Source: Streptomyces sp. MUM 178J (GTDB lineage Bacteria; Actinomycetota; Actinomycetes; Streptomycetales; Streptomycetaceae). From it: a DNA stretch of 64,000 nucleotides. Shown piece after piece: positions 24,968 through 35,864 of this stretch. Under the pieces are notes generated by a model that worked only from the letters and a program-made list of their open reading frames with translations, had not been told where the DNA came from and made no database searches. Made by a program: the position numbers and the translations under genes. Position 1 is the first letter of the stretch, and every line of letters begins with the position of its first letter. The stretch is taken from assembly GCF_022414575.1 (NCBI RefSeq), contig NZ_JADWYQ010000021.1, positions 1 to 64,000 of the forward strand. Reading direction: 5' to 3'.

Positions 24968-25519
24968 CTACCGCTCCTTTCCCCGAAGTTCAGGAGCCGC
25001 AACCTCTGCCGAGAGCATTCTGCGCAGGCATCCCAGGCAACGGGAACGCATCGGCCCCAAACTCCCTTGTGAGATACCCAACTCTCCTGCGATCTCTCGG
25101 TAGGTCGGGTCGTTTGGGGACAACATCGCAGTCAGCAGCCGTGGGCAGTTCCCAGGAGTGCGGGCCACGGCGGCCCGGATCGCGCGCCGCCGTTCGGCCC
25201 TCAGGGCAGCCCGCTCGGGTGCGCCCGGGGAGTCCTGCGTCGGGTCCGTCACGGGCTCTTCGGCGTAGGGCAGCTCACGGGCGGCCGTCCTGCGGGCGCG
25301 GCGCGCTTCCGCACGTACCGCCCGTTTGACCCAGCGGGCCGCGTCCGACGGCGGTCCGTCACCGTCGAGGCGCTCCAGCAGCCGCAGCCAGACGGCCTGT
25401 TCGAGGTCGCCGGGCTCCATGGCCGCGGCCGGGGCTTCGGCCGTGGCCTCGGCGTTCACCAGCGGACGCAGCGCGCTGACGATACGTGCCCAGGCGGCGG
25501 TTTCGTCGAGAAGCGTCAT
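24968..25519 (-). CDS. Sigma-70 family RNA polymerase sigma factor
   Basis: The 183-aa protein starts at ATG 25519. The N-terminal half resembles region 2 (EPGDLEQAVWLRLLERLDG, WVKRAVRAEARRARR). The C-terminal helix-turn-helix of region 4 is clear: PTYREIAGELGISQGSLGPMRSRCLGCLRRML. No anti-sigma factor gene is adjacent, so control of its activity is unknown. This small form, lacking region 3, places it with group 4-like sigma factors of Streptomyces. Confidence 0.88.
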   Translation of the reverse strand: MTLLDETAAWARIVSALRPLVNAEATAEAPAAAMEPGDLEQAVWLRLLERLDGDGPPSDAARWVKRAVRAEARRARRTAARELPYAEEPVTDPTQDSPGAPERAALRAERRRAIRAAVARTPGNCPRLLTAMLSPNDPTYREIAGELGISQGSLGPMRSRCLGCLRRMLSAEVAAPELRGKER

Positions 25520-25644
25520 GCCCGGCGGGACGTGCCGTCGCGCTGCGGCGGTTTCCGCACGACGGCAGCGTCACCCGCACGCGGGGCCCTGCGTATCGAA
25601 GTTGACGCACAGGGCCCTGCGCCGCGCCTCCCGGGCGGGGAGGT

Positions 25645-26814
25645 TCAGCCGTGGAAGTCCGCTGCGGCCAGCAGTCCGGTGTCCGGATGGTCGGTGAAGA
25701 TCCCGTCGATGCCGGTCTCGAGGTACGTCCGGTAGGCGCCGAAGACATCGCCGAACGCGGCGGGGTCCGTGCCGCGCCGGAAGTCCGCGGGCAGGAAGGT
25801 GTTCTCGTTGCGCATCGTGTACGGGTGCAGGATGAGCCCCTCGCGGTGGGCGTCCTGTACGAGGGTGGTGGGCTTTCCCAGCTTCCCGTCGGCGTCCTTG
25901 GGGATGACCAGGTCCAGGACGGGTCCGATGCCCTGGGCGAAGGAGGCGATCCACTCCAGGCCCTCGGGGGTGATCAGATCGGCCGTGGTGCGCGGGTCGC
26001 CGGCCACGGTGAAGTCCCAGGGCCGGTAGTCCGCGGTCCACAGCAGCACGACGCGGGGCGAGGACACCAGCTTCGCCATGCGCTGCATGCTGCTCGGCTC
26101 GAACGACTGGAGGAAGACCGGCGAGTTGTGGCGGTGCCGTCCGTACCGGCGCAGCAGCCGGGCCAGGGGTTCCTCCAGTCCGAGCCCCAGCTCACGGAAG
26201 TAGGTGGGGTGCTTGGTCTCGACGTGGAGCCAGACGGGGCAGCCGCGGCGACGGCCCTCCTTGTCGGCCCAGCGCAGCACCTCTTCGAAGGTCGGTATGG
26301 TCCAGCGGCCGTCGTAGAGGGTGTTGTCCGGGCGGGTGGCGGGGATGCGCTCCTTTGCGCGCAGCGTCTTCAGCTCGGCGAGGGTGAAGTCCTCGGTGAA
26401 CCAGCCGGTGATGGCCGCTCCCTCGACGGTCTTGGTGGTCTTGCGGGAGGCGAACTCCGGGTGGTCCGCAACGTCCGTCGTGCCCGTGATGTCGTTTTCG
26501 TGACGGCAGACGAGATGGCCGTCCTTGGTGGGCACCAGGTCCTGTTCTATGACGTGCGCGCCCATGTCGAGGGCGAGCTGGTAGGAGCCGAGGGTGTGCT
26601 CGGGTCGGTAGCCGCTGGCGCCGCGGTGGGCAATGACCGTGGGGACGGGCAGCTGCCTGTACGAACCCCGGTGCCCGCCGCGGCCGCGGCCGCGATCCTG
26701 GGCCGCTGCCGGAGAGGCTCCGGCAACTCCCGCGCCGAGTGCGGCCGTGCCGCCGAGAACCGCGGCCCCCAGCACCGTCCGTCGTCCCGGAGTCCTGTCC
26801 GCGTCCTTGGTCAT
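25645..26814 (-). CDS. glpQ: Secreted glycerophosphodiester phosphodiesterase (GlpQ1-like)
   Basis: The 389-aa protein starts at ATG 26814. The N-terminus is a twin-arginine signal (TPGRRTVLGAAVLGGTAALG), so it is exported folded. The GDPD barrel shows IAHRGASGYRPEHTLGSYQLA, EQDLVPTKDGHLVCRHE and a C-terminal GIDGIFTDHPDTG. It hydrolyses glycerophosphodiesters from lipids or teichoic acid to glycerol 3-phosphate, which serves phosphate supply. In S. coelicolor the orthologous glpQ1 is a PhoP-regulated gene; a PHO-box-like pair lies upstream here. Confidence 0.94.
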   Translation of the reverse strand: MTKDADRTPGRRTVLGAAVLGGTAALGAGVAGASPAAAQDRGRGRGGHRGSYRQLPVPTVIAHRGASGYRPEHTLGSYQLALDMGAHVIEQDLVPTKDGHLVCRHENDITGTTDVADHPEFASRKTTKTVEGAAITGWFTEDFTLAELKTLRAKERIPATRPDNTLYDGRWTIPTFEEVLRWADKEGRRRGCPVWLHVETKHPTYFRELGLGLEEPLARLLRRYGRHRHNSPVFLQSFEPSSMQRMAKLVSSPRVVLLWTADYRPWDFTVAGDPRTTADLITPEGLEWIASFAQGIGPVLDLVIPKDADGKLGKPTTLVQDAHREGLILHPYTMRNENTFLPADFRRGTDPAAFGDVFGAYRTYLETGIDGIFTDHPDTGLLAAADFHG

Positions 26815-26919
26815 CGGCTCTCCTCTGGTCTCCCGCAGGGGTCCTGCACCTGACAAGCAGCGTCCGATGCTAGGCGGTCCCCCTTACGCACGGCAGTCCG
26901 GGGGCCAACGCCCTGGCGA

Positions 26920-26952
26920 CATACGTCAACACTGCGTATCGGATCCGTGAAC
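26920..26952 (-). promoter_or_regulatory. Possible PHO box upstream of glpQ
   Basis: On the minus strand GTTCACGGATC (26942-26952) and GTTGACGTATG (26920-26930) are 11-bp units exactly 22 bp apart, the spacing of PhoP direct repeats, with a degenerate unit between them. The consensus core is GTTCACC. They lie about 110-140 bp before the glpQ start. Confidence 0.35.
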
Positions 26953-27045
26953 CCGATGTGCGATCTGCCGAGACCCGCGAGTATCGTCCTCACCTGCACG
27001 GGCCTCGCGGTCCTGCGCCCGCCGTCCATGACACCGGAGGACCCG

Positions 27046-27717
27046 TTGTCCCGCTTGTCGCTCATCAAGGCAGTGCTCGGACCGATCCTGCGCCTGATGT
27101 TCCACCCGCGGGTGGAAGGCGCCGAGAACATCCCGGGCTCGGGCCCGGTCATCCTCGCCGGCAACCATCTGACCTTCATCGACTCGATGATCCTTCCACT
27201 GGTCACGGACCGGCCGGTGTACTTCATCGGCAAGGACGAGTACGTGACGGGCAAAGGTCTCAAGGGCCGGCTGATGGCCTGGTTCTTCACCGGCGTCGGC
27301 ATGATCCCGGTGGACCGCGACGGCGCCAACGGCGGTGTGGCGGCGCTGATGACGGGCCGCCGGGTGCTGGAGGAGGGCAAGCTCTTCGGCATCTACCCGG
27401 AAGGCACCCGCTCCCCCGACGGCCGCCTCTACCGCGGCCGCACCGGCATCGCCCGGCTCACCCTGATGACCGGCGCGCCGGTGGTGCCCTTCGCCATGAT
27501 CGGCACCGACAGGCTCCAGCCGGGCGGCGCGGGCCTGCCCCGCCCGGGCCGGGTCACGGTCCGCTTCGGCGAGCCGATGGAGTTCTCCCGCTACGAGGGC
27601 ATGGACCGCGACCGGTATGTGCTGCGGGCGGTGACGGACTCGGTGATGACGGAGGTCATGAGGCTGTCGGGGCAGGAGTACGTGGACATGTACGCCACGA
27701 AGGCGAAGGCGGCGTAG
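27046..27717 (+). CDS. 1-acyl-sn-glycerol-3-phosphate acyltransferase (PlsC-like)
   Basis: The 223-aa protein starts at TTG 27046, chosen because GGAGG ends exactly 5 nt upstream; an ATG at 27028 is the alternative. PlsC motifs are all present: GNHLTFIDSMI (HX4D), FTGVGMIPVDRDG, YPEGTRSPDGRLYRGRTG and VPFAMIGT. It acylates lysophosphatidate or a related acceptor at the membrane during phospholipid synthesis. It diverges from glpQ, so lipid turnover and synthesis genes share this control region. Confidence 0.92.
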   Translation: MSRLSLIKAVLGPILRLMFHPRVEGAENIPGSGPVILAGNHLTFIDSMILPLVTDRPVYFIGKDEYVTGKGLKGRLMAWFFTGVGMIPVDRDGANGGVAALMTGRRVLEEGKLFGIYPEGTRSPDGRLYRGRTGIARLTLMTGAPVVPFAMIGTDRLQPGGAGLPRPGRVTVRFGEPMEFSRYEGMDRDRYVLRAVTDSVMTEVMRLSGQEYVDMYATKAKAA

Positions 27718-28032
27718 CGCCTCCGGCGGGGTCCTGTTCCCCTGGACCGGGGCTCCCCCGGGACCGATGTCCGGGGGCTCCTCCCCCGGACCCCTGCGCC
27801 TGAAACGCCGGCGAGGCTTGGCGTGCGCCTCAGACGCCGGCGGGCTTGAGGTCGGGGCGGCCGGTCTCAGCTCATCGGGGGCGCCTGAGTGGGGGCGCCT
27901 CTGGGGGCCGCCGCCGGACGGAGTCCGGGGGCGGCCAGGTGAGATCGAGGACGCGGCCGAACCCCGTACCAGGGGTCTGGGGGCCTGCCCCCCGGTTACG
28001 AGAAGGGGCGGGCCAAGGGAACAGGCCCCGGG
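27718..28032. repeat. 315-bp intergenic region with Streptomyces-type short repeats
   Basis: No gene is seen. Two imperfect 25-bp copies of a motif around ACGCCGGCG(A/G)GCTT lie at 27795-27819 and 27824-27848. The TCAGACGCCG core also occurs inverted at about 24350-24378. Runs such as GGGGCTCCCCCGG and GGGGGCCTGCCCCCC form short hairpins that could end both the acyltransferase and the convergent exporter transcripts. Confidence 0.65.
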
Positions 28033-29580
28033 CTACGGGTGTTCCACGCCCGCGTCGAGCCGCTGGCCGCGCAGCAGGAACCATGCCGCCACCGCCGTGG
28101 CCAGCAGAACCGCCGCGCCGACGGCCGAGGCGAGATGCAGACCGTCGACGAAGGCCCGCTGCGCCGCGGCGACCAGCGCCGCACCCGTCTCGCCGGGCGC
28201 CGAGGCCGCCGCCTCCACCGCGCCGCCGAGCGACTCGTGCGCGGCGGACGCGACCCCCGCCGGAATGCCGTCCGGCGTCGCGAAGTCGCGGTAGACGCCG
28301 GTGACGATGGAGCCGAGCAGCGCGATGCCGAGCGCCGCGCCCAGTTCGTACGCCGTCTCGGAGACCGCGGAGGCCGCCCCCGCCTGCTCCTTCGGCACGC
28401 TGGAGAGGATCACGTCCGAGGTGACGGTGAACGAGAACCCGGCCCCTGCGCCCACGACCAGCAGGATCGCGCCGAGCAGCGGATAGCCGGTGGACTGGCT
28501 GACCATGGTCAGTGCGCCGAGCGCGACGCCCACCGCGGCCAGGCCGCCGGCCACCACGCCCCGTACCGAGAAGCGCCGGGCGACGGCGCCCGCCGCCAGT
28601 CCGGTGGCGACCGCTCCGATCGCCGCGGGCAGTTCTGCCAGGCCGGCCTCGAAGGGCCGCCGGTCCTGGACCAGTTGCAGGAACTGGGAGAGGAAGAACA
28701 CCAGGCCGGACAGCCCGAGGATGGTCAGCAGGTCCGCCAGGACGGCCGCGGAGAACCCCCGGCGCCGGAACAGCCGCATGTCGAGCAGCGGCGAGGGCAG
28801 GGTGAGCTGCCTGCGAACGAATCCGTACAGGCCGGCCAGTCCGATCAGTGCCGAGATTCCGGCGTCCCAGCTCGCGCCATGGGTCGCCGCCTCCTTGACG
28901 GCGTAGACGACGGCGACCATGCCGACGAGCGAGAGGGCGACGCCGGCCAGGTCCCAGGGGCCCGCGACCGGGTTCCTGGACTCGGGTATCAGCTTGACGC
29001 CGACGAGGACGAGGACGGCCATCACCGGCAGGTTGATCAGGAAGACCGAGCCCCACCAGAAGTGCTCAAGCAGGAGTCCTCCGACCACGGGCCCCACTGC
29101 CGCGCCCGCCGAGGCCATGGCGCCCCAGACGCCGATGGCGAGGCTGCGCTCCCTGGGGTCGTGGAAGATGTTCCGGATCAGCGCGAGCGTGGCCGGCATG
29201 AGGGTCGCTCCGGCGACGCCGAGCAGCGCACGTGCGGCGATCATCAGCTCGGGAGTGGTGGCGTATGCGTTGAGCACGGACACCGCGCCGAACGCCACCG
29301 CCCCGGTCAGCAGCAGCTTCTTGCGGCCGATCCGGTCGCCGAGGCTGCCCATGGACACCAGGAGTCCGGCGATGGCGAAGGAGTAGACGTCGCCGATCCA
29401 CAGCAGTTGGGTGGCCGACGGCTGGAGGTCCTCGCTGAGGAACGGCGTGGCGAGACCGAGCACCGTGGCGTCGACGGCCACCAGCAGCACGGCCAGGACC
29501 AGCACCGCGAGGGCGAGCCAGCGCCCGGGCCGGTGCAGGGTGTCTTCCGTCCCGGTCGTGCGCCGGACGGTACTGGTCAT
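28033..29580 (-). CDS. MFS drug exporter, DHA2 (14-helix) family
   Basis: The 515-aa protein has about 14 membrane helices. It carries the DHA2 motif C-type stretch GVAGATLMPATLALIRN, motif A GSLGDRIGRKKLLLTGA and AVDATVLGLATPFLSEDL in helix 1. This places it with EmrB/QacA-type proton-driven multidrug exporters. The ATG overlaps the stop of the upstream TetR gene as ATGA, so regulator and pump are coupled. Substrate unknown; it may export an endogenous metabolite. Confidence 0.94.
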   Translation of the reverse strand: MTSTVRRTTGTEDTLHRPGRWLALAVLVLAVLLVAVDATVLGLATPFLSEDLQPSATQLLWIGDVYSFAIAGLLVSMGSLGDRIGRKKLLLTGAVAFGAVSVLNAYATTPELMIAARALLGVAGATLMPATLALIRNIFHDPRERSLAIGVWGAMASAGAAVGPVVGGLLLEHFWWGSVFLINLPVMAVLVLVGVKLIPESRNPVAGPWDLAGVALSLVGMVAVVYAVKEAATHGASWDAGISALIGLAGLYGFVRRQLTLPSPLLDMRLFRRRGFSAAVLADLLTILGLSGLVFFLSQFLQLVQDRRPFEAGLAELPAAIGAVATGLAAGAVARRFSVRGVVAGGLAAVGVALGALTMVSQSTGYPLLGAILLVVGAGAGFSFTVTSDVILSSVPKEQAGAASAVSETAYELGAALGIALLGSIVTGVYRDFATPDGIPAGVASAAHESLGGAVEAAASAPGETGAALVAAAQRAFVDGLHLASAVGAAVLLATAVAAWFLLRGQRLDAGVEHP

Positions 29581-30128
29581 TTCTCCACACTCCGCTGTGC
29601 TCCGCCGAGCAGCAGCTCGGCGATCATGTACTGGAAGTCGTTCTTGGCGACCCGGCCGTCCATGACGGCCCAGGCGCAGGTGCCGATGAGGCCGTAGAGG
29701 GCCTCGGTCAGCCAGGCGGGCGGGAGGTCGATGCGGAACTCGCCCTGTTCCTGGCCGCGCCGGAAGAGGGCGGCGACCCGGGCGTCCAGCCGGGCCCAGC
29801 CCTCGTTGACCTGGTCGCCTTCGAACAGCTGGTTCTCGGTGACGAGGAAGGCCAGCAGATCGGCCGCGGGCTCCATCTCTGCGATCAGTCGCCGCAGCGC
29901 TGCGCTCGCATCGCCCTCGTCGGCCCGGGCCCGGTCGAGGGCCGCTTCGAACTCCTGGATGCCGAGCCCCTCAAGGGCTCTGACCAGGGCGTCCCGCCCG
30001 GCGAAGTGCCGATGCAGGGTGGCCCGTCCGATGCCCGCGGCCCGGGCGACCTCGTCCATCGTGGCGGTCGACTTACGGGAGAGCAGAGCGGCGGCGGCCT
30101 TGAGTACCTGATCACGATCCATTGCCAT
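29577..30128 (-). CDS. TetR-family repressor of the adjacent exporter
   Basis: The 183-aa protein starts at ATG 30128 or 30122 (MAMDRDQVLKAAAALLSRKST). The N-terminal HTH is ATMDEVARAAGIGRATLHRHFAGRDALVRAL, and the remaining helices form the ligand domain. Its stop overlaps the exporter start, so it should repress its own bicistronic transcript until a pump substrate binds. Inverted TGAGAC/GTCTCA words in the leader are candidate operators. Confidence 0.92.
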   Translation of the reverse strand: MAMDRDQVLKAAAALLSRKSTATMDEVARAAGIGRATLHRHFAGRDALVRALEGLGIQEFEAALDRARADEGDASAALRRLIAEMEPAADLLAFLVTENQLFEGDQVNEGWARLDARVAALFRRGQEQGEFRIDLPPAWLTEALYGLIGTCAWAVMDGRVAKNDFQYMIAELLLGGAQRSVEK

Positions 30129-30185
30129 GAGACAAGCGTACCCCATTTGAGGCGTTGATGTCTCACACGGGATGTGAATGCCTCA
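30128..30185. promoter_or_regulatory. Candidate TetR operator region
   Basis: TGAGAC (30128-30133) and GTCTCA (30160-30165) are exact complements. A tighter imperfect palindrome TGAGGCGTTGATGTCTCA spans 30148-30165, and GCCTCA recurs at 30180-30185. The cluster covers the start and leader of the TetR gene, as expected for autorepression. Confidence 0.35.
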
Positions 30186-30195
30186 TACAAGACAG

Positions 30196-30232
30196 CGACG
30201 CCGCCCTGCTCGATACGAGCAGGGCGGCGTCG
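30196..30232 (-). terminator. argH terminator
   Basis: A perfect 17-bp stem (30196-30212 and 30216-30232) with loop ATA lies 25 bp past the argH stop. It is one of the strongest hairpins in the window and separates the arg genes from the TetR promoter. Confidence 0.92.
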
Positions 30233-30256
30233 ACGGAGAGGACGGGCGGAAGAGCG

Positions 30257-31699
<1,443 letters not shown>

Positions 31700-31718
31700 T
31701 CAACAGGGGTGGATGTGC

Positions 31719-31757
31719 CGCTGCCTCCCCGGCCGCGGAATCAGCGGGGAGGCAGCG
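31719..31757 (-). terminator. Hairpin between argG and argH
   Basis: CGCTGCCTCCCCG (31719-31731) and its exact complement (31745-31757) form a 13-bp stem with a 13-nt loop, directly after argG. It would reduce or end read-through into argH. Confidence 0.75.
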
Positions 31758-31805
31758 CGTGCGCACGGTGTAACGAGCGAATGGCTCAGGCGAGGTCACG
31801 TCGGG

Positions 31806-33002
31806 CTATGCCCGCGATTGACGCTGTGCCGCGATCTTCGACGAGAGACCGAAGATGTCGATGAAGCCCTGGGCCTTCGACTGGTCGAAGGTGTCGCCGC
31901 TGTCGTAGGTGGCGAGGTTGAAGTCGTACAGCGACTGGTCGGACCTGCGGCCGGTGACGACCGCGCGGCCGCCGTGCAGAGTCATCCGGATGTCGCCGGT
32001 GACGTGCTGGTTGGCCTCGTTGACGAAGCCCTCCAGGGCGCGCTTGAGCGGGGAGAACCACAGGCCGTCGTAGACGAGCTCGCCCCAGCGCTGCTCGACC
32101 TGCCGCTTGTAGCGGGCCAGCTCGCGCTCGACGGTGACGTTCTCCAGCTCCTGGTGGGCGGTGATCAGAGCGATGGCGCCGGGCGCCTCGTAGACCTCGC
32201 GGGACTTGATGCCGACCAGGCGGTCCTCGACCATGTCGATCCGGCCGACGCCCTGCGCGCCCGCCCGCTCGTTGAGCTGCTGGATCGCCTGGAGGACGGT
32301 GACGGGCTTGCCGTCGACGGCGACCGGCACGCCCTCCTTGAAGGAGATGACCACCTCGTCGGCGTCACGCGGGGTGGCCGGGTTGGAGGTGTACTCGTAG
32401 ATGTCCTCGATCGGCGCGTTCCAGATGTCCTCCAGGAAGCCGGTCTCGACGGCCCGACCGAAGACGTTCTGGTCGATCGAGTACGGGGACTTCTTGGTGG
32501 TCGCGATCGGGAGCTTCTTCGCCTCACAGAAGGCGATCGCCTTGTCCCTGGTCATCGCGTAGTCGCGGACCGGGGCGATGCACTTCAGGTCGGGTGCGAG
32601 GGAGGCGATGCCGGCCTCGAACCGGACCTGGTCATTGCCCTTGCCCGTGCAGCCGTGGGCCACGATCGAGGCGTTGTGCTTCTCCGCGGCGGCCACGAGG
32701 TGCTTGACGATGGTCGGCCGGGAGAGGGCCGATACCAGCGGGTAGCGGTCCATGTAGAGGGCGTTGGCCTTGATCGCCGGGAGGCAGTACTCCTCGGCGA
32801 ACTCGTCCTTGGCGTCGGCGACCTCCGCCTCGACGGCACCGCAGGCGAGCGCGCGCTTGCGGATGACGTCCAGGTCCTCGCCGCCCTGGCCGACGTCCAC
32901 GGCGACGGCGATGACCTCGGCGCCCGTCTCCTCGGCGATCCAGCCGATGGCGACGGAGGTGTCCAGACCGCCTGAGTAGGCGAGTACGACGCGCTCGGTC
33001 AC
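31806..33002 (-). CDS. argG: Argininosuccinate synthase
   Basis: The 398-aa protein starts at GTG 33002 with AAGGAGA upstream. The N-terminal ATP-pyrophosphatase P-loop is [17 protein letters not shown], and [15 protein letters not shown] and [15 protein letters not shown] are further family marks. It joins citrulline and aspartate using ATP. A pair of ARG-box-like palindromes lies at 33019-33055, so ArgR control is likely. In S. coelicolor I recall argG lying elsewhere, so its position beside argH may vary in the genus. Confidence 0.97.
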   Translation of the reverse strand: MTERVVLAYSGGLDTSVAIGWIAEETGAEVIAVAVDVGQGGEDLDVIRKRALACGAVEAEVADAKDEFAEEYCLPAIKANALYMDRYPLVSALSRPTIVKHLVAAAEKHNASIVAHGCTGKGNDQVRFEAGIASLAPDLKCIAPVRDYAMTRDKAIAFCEAKKLPIATTKKSPYSIDQNVFGRAVETGFLEDIWNAPIEDIYEYTSNPATPRDADEVVISFKEGVPVAVDGKPVTVLQAIQQLNERAGAQGVGRIDMVEDRLVGIKSREVYEAPGAIALITAHQELENVTVERELARYKRQVEQRWGELVYDGLWFSPLKRALEGFVNEANQHVTGDIRMTLHGGRAVVTGRRSDQSLYDFNLATYDSGDTFDQSKAQGFIDIFGLSSKIAAQRQSRA

Positions 33003-33018
33003 TGGTTTCTCCTTACGG

Positions 33019-33055
33019 TGCATGCCCTGCATTCGACGTTGGGTATAACTATGCA
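33019..33055. promoter_or_regulatory. Paired ARG-box-like operators upstream of argG
   Basis: TGCATGCCCTGCATTCG (33019-33035) and GGTATAACTATGCA (33042-33055) each carry ATGCA/TGCAT half-sites typical of ArgR boxes. They lie between the argG start and the divergent flavin-type oxidase gene. Two adjacent boxes are the usual ArgR hexamer target. Confidence 0.6.
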
Positions 33056-33117
33056 GACCTCCGTATGTTTTGTCAAAGGAGTTCTGAGGCGGCTGCGTCC
33101 GTACGAGAATCCAGGTC

Positions 33118-33705
33118 ATGGGACAGCGCTATGAACGCATCGAAGGCCGAATACGCGACTTCATCGAGCAGCAACCCGTGTTCTTCACGGCGACCGCGCC
33201 GCTGACCGGCGACGGCCATGTCAACCTCTCCCCCAAGGGACGCAGCGGCACGCTGGCGGTCCTGGACCAACTGACCCTCGCCTACCTCGACTTCGGCGGC
33301 AGCGGCGCGGAGACCATCGCCCACCTCCGGGAGGCGGGCAACGGCCGGATCACCCTGATGTGGTGCGCCTTCAGCGGCCCGCCCAAGGTGCTGCGGGTGC
33401 ACGGCCGCGGCGAGCCGGTCTTCCGGGACGACCCCCGGTGGCGCGAGTACATCTCGCACTTCGCCGAGGCCGACGGCCCGGGCGCACGGGCGATCATCCT
33501 GGTGCACGCCGTGCGGATCAGCGACGCCTGCGGCTTCGCGGTGCCCTTCATGGACTACCGCGAGGAGCGCACACAGCACGCTGAGCACTTCGGACGCAAG
33601 ACGGACGAGGAGTTCGCCGCGTACTGCGAGAAGAAGGAGCACGTGGGCGTGAGCCTCGACGGCCTGCCGGCCCTCCCGCTGCCGCTGCCCGCGCGCGCGG
33701 ACTGA
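33118..33705 (+). CDS. Pyridoxamine 5'-phosphate oxidase-like flavoprotein
   Basis: The 195-aa protein starts at ATG 33118. It has the split-barrel sequence [20 protein letters not shown] and [29 protein letters not shown], matching the PNPOx-like putative FMN-binding family (related to yeast Pys/PdxH-like proteins). Activity is unknown; F420 or FMN reduction is typical. It diverges from argG, so its promoter overlaps the ARG boxes and could be affected by ArgR. Confidence 0.85.
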   Translation: MGQRYERIEGRIRDFIEQQPVFFTATAPLTGDGHVNLSPKGRSGTLAVLDQLTLAYLDFGGSGAETIAHLREAGNGRITLMWCAFSGPPKVLRVHGRGEPVFRDDPRWREYISHFAEADGPGARAIILVHAVRISDACGFAVPFMDYREERTQHAEHFGRKTDEEFAAYCEKKEHVGVSLDGLPALPLPLPARAD

Positions 33706-33854
33706 CAAGGGCTCCGCCGCAGACCCCGCTGTACGGGGCTCCGGCCGTGTCCACGACGGCCGGAGTGGGCGGCGATACGGCGATCACCCGTGCAGAATCC
33801 GGCCCCGCCAGGGCTTGAGGCCCGGGGTCCGGGGCGGAGCCCGGTGCGGCGACC
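33706..33854. other. Left part of the gap before argR; nothing recognised
   Basis: With the repeat that follows, this makes a 403-bp space between the convergent oxidase-like gene and argR. It contains the inverted repeat CTCCGGCCGTG/CACGACGGCCGGAG (about 33741-33766), which may terminate the oxidase gene. Confidence 0.45.
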
Positions 33855-34100
33855 AGTGCCGCGACCGGCAGTGTCTGCCCGTCGAGGAGCGTCATCCGGC
33901 GCCGGGCGACCCCGCGCCCGAAGGGCTGCGGGGGAGATCGCAAGGCGGCCGGAGGTCCTCGCAGCGGCGCGGCTCGGGCTTGGCCGACGCAGCGTGCGGG
34001 TGCCTCCGGGGCCCGCAGGTCCCTGAGGGTGGGGGTCCCGCCCACGCCGGAGGCTGTGGGGGAGCATGCAGGGCGGCGCGACCGGGCAAAGCCTGCCGGC
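33855..34100. repeat. Dispersed intergenic repeat, copy 1
   Basis: A stretch beginning AGTGCCGCGACCGGC and including GGAGATCGCAAGGCGGCCGGA and GGGTGGGGGTCCCGCC shares order and spacing with 43865-44125 in direct orientation. It is noncoding and contains many short hairpin words (CCCGCGCCCGAAGGGCTGCGGGG). It sits between two convergent genes. Confidence 0.8.
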
Positions 34101-34108
34101 CGGGGGTA

Positions 34109-34645
34109 CTAGCGTCCGCTCTGGGCCAGCCGCAGCAGATGGTCCGCGAGCGCCTGGCCGCCCGCCGGGTCGCGGCTGATCAGCAGGAGGGTGTCGTCGC
34201 CCGCGATGGTGCCGAGGATGGCGTGCAGTTCCGCCTGGTCGATGGCCGAGGCGAGGAACTGCGCGGCGCCCGGCGGGGTGCGCAGCACCACCAGGTTGGC
34301 CGAGGCTTCCGCGGAGATCAGCAGTTCGCCGGAGAGGCGGCGCATGCGCTCCTCCTTGGCCGACTCGCCGAGCGGCGCCTGCGGGGTGCGGAACCCGCCC
34401 TCGCTCGGCACCGCGTAGATCAGCTCGCCGCCGGTGTTGCGGATCTTCACCGCGCCCAGCTCGTCGAGGTCGCGGGAGAGCGTCGCCTGGGTGACGCTCA
34501 GCCCGCTGTCCGCGAGGAGCTTGGCCAGCTGGCTCTGCGAGCGCACCGGCTGCCGGTTGAGGATGTCCACGATCCGGCGGTGGCGGGCCGTACGGGTCTG
34601 CGGAACCGCCGGTCCTCCGTGCTCGGTTTCCTGCGCCTCGGTCAT
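34109..34645 (-). CDS. argR: Arginine repressor
   Basis: The 178-aa protein starts at ATG 34645. Residues 20-85 are the winged-helix domain ([41 protein letters not shown]). The C-terminal hexamerisation/arginine-binding domain ends with [21 protein letters not shown], whose GDDT aspartates bind arginine. It begins 7 bp after argD as the last gene of argCJBDR, so it is expressed with the genes it represses. Targets in this window are the ARG boxes at argC and argG. Confidence 0.97.
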   Translation of the reverse strand: MTEAQETEHGGPAVPQTRTARHRRIVDILNRQPVRSQSQLAKLLADSGLSVTQATLSRDLDELGAVKIRNTGGELIYAVPSEGGFRTPQAPLGESAKEERMRRLSGELLISAEASANLVVLRTPPGAAQFLASAIDQAELHAILGTIAGDDTLLLISRDPAGGQALADHLLRLAQSGR

Positions 34646-34652
34646 CGTCGTC

Positions 34653-35864
34653 TCATTCTCCGGATCGTCCTGCCCCGGGCTCCGTCCCCTTCGAGCCCGC
34701 GTCGAGGATGCCGGGGAGCGCCTGGAGGAACGCGTCCGCCTCCGCGTCGCCGATGATCAGGGGCGGCATAAGCCGTACGACATCGGGGGCGGGGACGTTC
34801 ACCAGGAAGCCGGCACCCTGAGCCGCCTGCTGCACCCGGGGCGCGAGGGGCTCGTTGAGCACGATACCCAGCAGCAGGCCCGCGCCACGGACATGGGAGA
34901 CCGAGGGGTGCCCGAGGGACTCGATTCCCTCGCGGAGTTTCTCGCCGAGCCGCTTCACCTCGTCCAGCCGGCCGTCCTCGGCGAGCGTGTCGAGCACGGC
35001 GAGTCCGGCGGCGCAGGCGACCGGGTTGCCGCCGAACGTGGTGCCGTGGTGGCCCGGCTTGAGGAGGTCGGCCGCCTGGCCGAAGGCGACGGCCGCGCCG
35101 ATGGGGAGCCCTCCGCCCAGGCCCTTGGCGAGGGTGACGACATCGGGTTCCACGCCTTCGTGGGCCTGGTGCTCGAACCAGTGGCCGGTGCGGCCGACGC
35201 CGGTCTGCACCTCGTCGAGGACGAGGAGCGCCCCGGCGGCGCGGGTGATCTCCCTGGCGGCCCGGAGATAGCCCGGCGGCGGCGCCACCACGCCGATCTC
35301 GCCCTGGATGGGCTCGACGATGACAAACGCGGTCTCCTCGGTGACCGCCGCCCGAAGTGCCTCCACATCCCCGTACGGCACATGGGTGACCTCGCCCGGA
35401 AGCGGCAGGAACGGCTCCCGCTTGCCCGGCTGGCCGGTGAGGGCGAGCGCCCCCATGGTGCGGCCGTGGAAGCCTCCTTGCGTGGCGACCATATGCTGAC
35501 GCCCCGTCAGCCGCCCGATCTTAAAGGCGGCTTCGTTCGCCTCGGCGCCCGAGTTGCAGAAGAAGACCCTCCCGGGCCGGGCGAAGTGCTGGAGCAGCCG
35601 CTCGGCGAGGGCGACGGGCGGCTCGGCGACGTACAGGTTGGAGACATGGGACAGGGCGGCGATCTGCCGGGAGACGGCCTCGACGACGGCCGGATGGGCG
35701 TGGCCGAGCGCGTTCACCGCGATGCCGCCGACGAAGTCGAGGTACTCGACGCCGTCCGCGTCCCAGACCCGGGCGCCTTCGCCGCGGACCAGGGCGAGCC
35801 GCGGCGTGCCGTAGTTGTCCGTCATCGCGCCCTGCCAGCGGCGCGAAAGCTCCTGGTTGCTCAT
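34653..35864 (-). CDS. argD: Acetylornithine aminotransferase
   Basis: The 403-aa class III PLP aminotransferase starts at ATG 35864, overlapping the argB stop as ATGA. Marks include [42 protein letters not shown] and the PLP lysine in [14 protein letters not shown]. It transaminates N-acetylglutamate semialdehyde to N-acetylornithine. Confidence 0.97.
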   Translation of the reverse strand: MSNQELSRRWQGAMTDNYGTPRLALVRGEGARVWDADGVEYLDFVGGIAVNALGHAHPAVVEAVSRQIAALSHVSNLYVAEPPVALAERLLQHFARPGRVFFCNSGAEANEAAFKIGRLTGRQHMVATQGGFHGRTMGALALTGQPGKREPFLPLPGEVTHVPYGDVEALRAAVTEETAFVIVEPIQGEIGVVAPPPGYLRAAREITRAAGALLVLDEVQTGVGRTGHWFEHQAHEGVEPDVVTLAKGLGGGLPIGAAVAFGQAADLLKPGHHGTTFGGNPVACAAGLAVLDTLAEDGRLDEVKRLGEKLREGIESLGHPSVSHVRGAGLLLGIVLNEPLAPRVQQAAQGAGFLVNVPAPDVVRLMPPLIIGDAEADAFLQALPGILDAGSKGTEPGAGRSGE

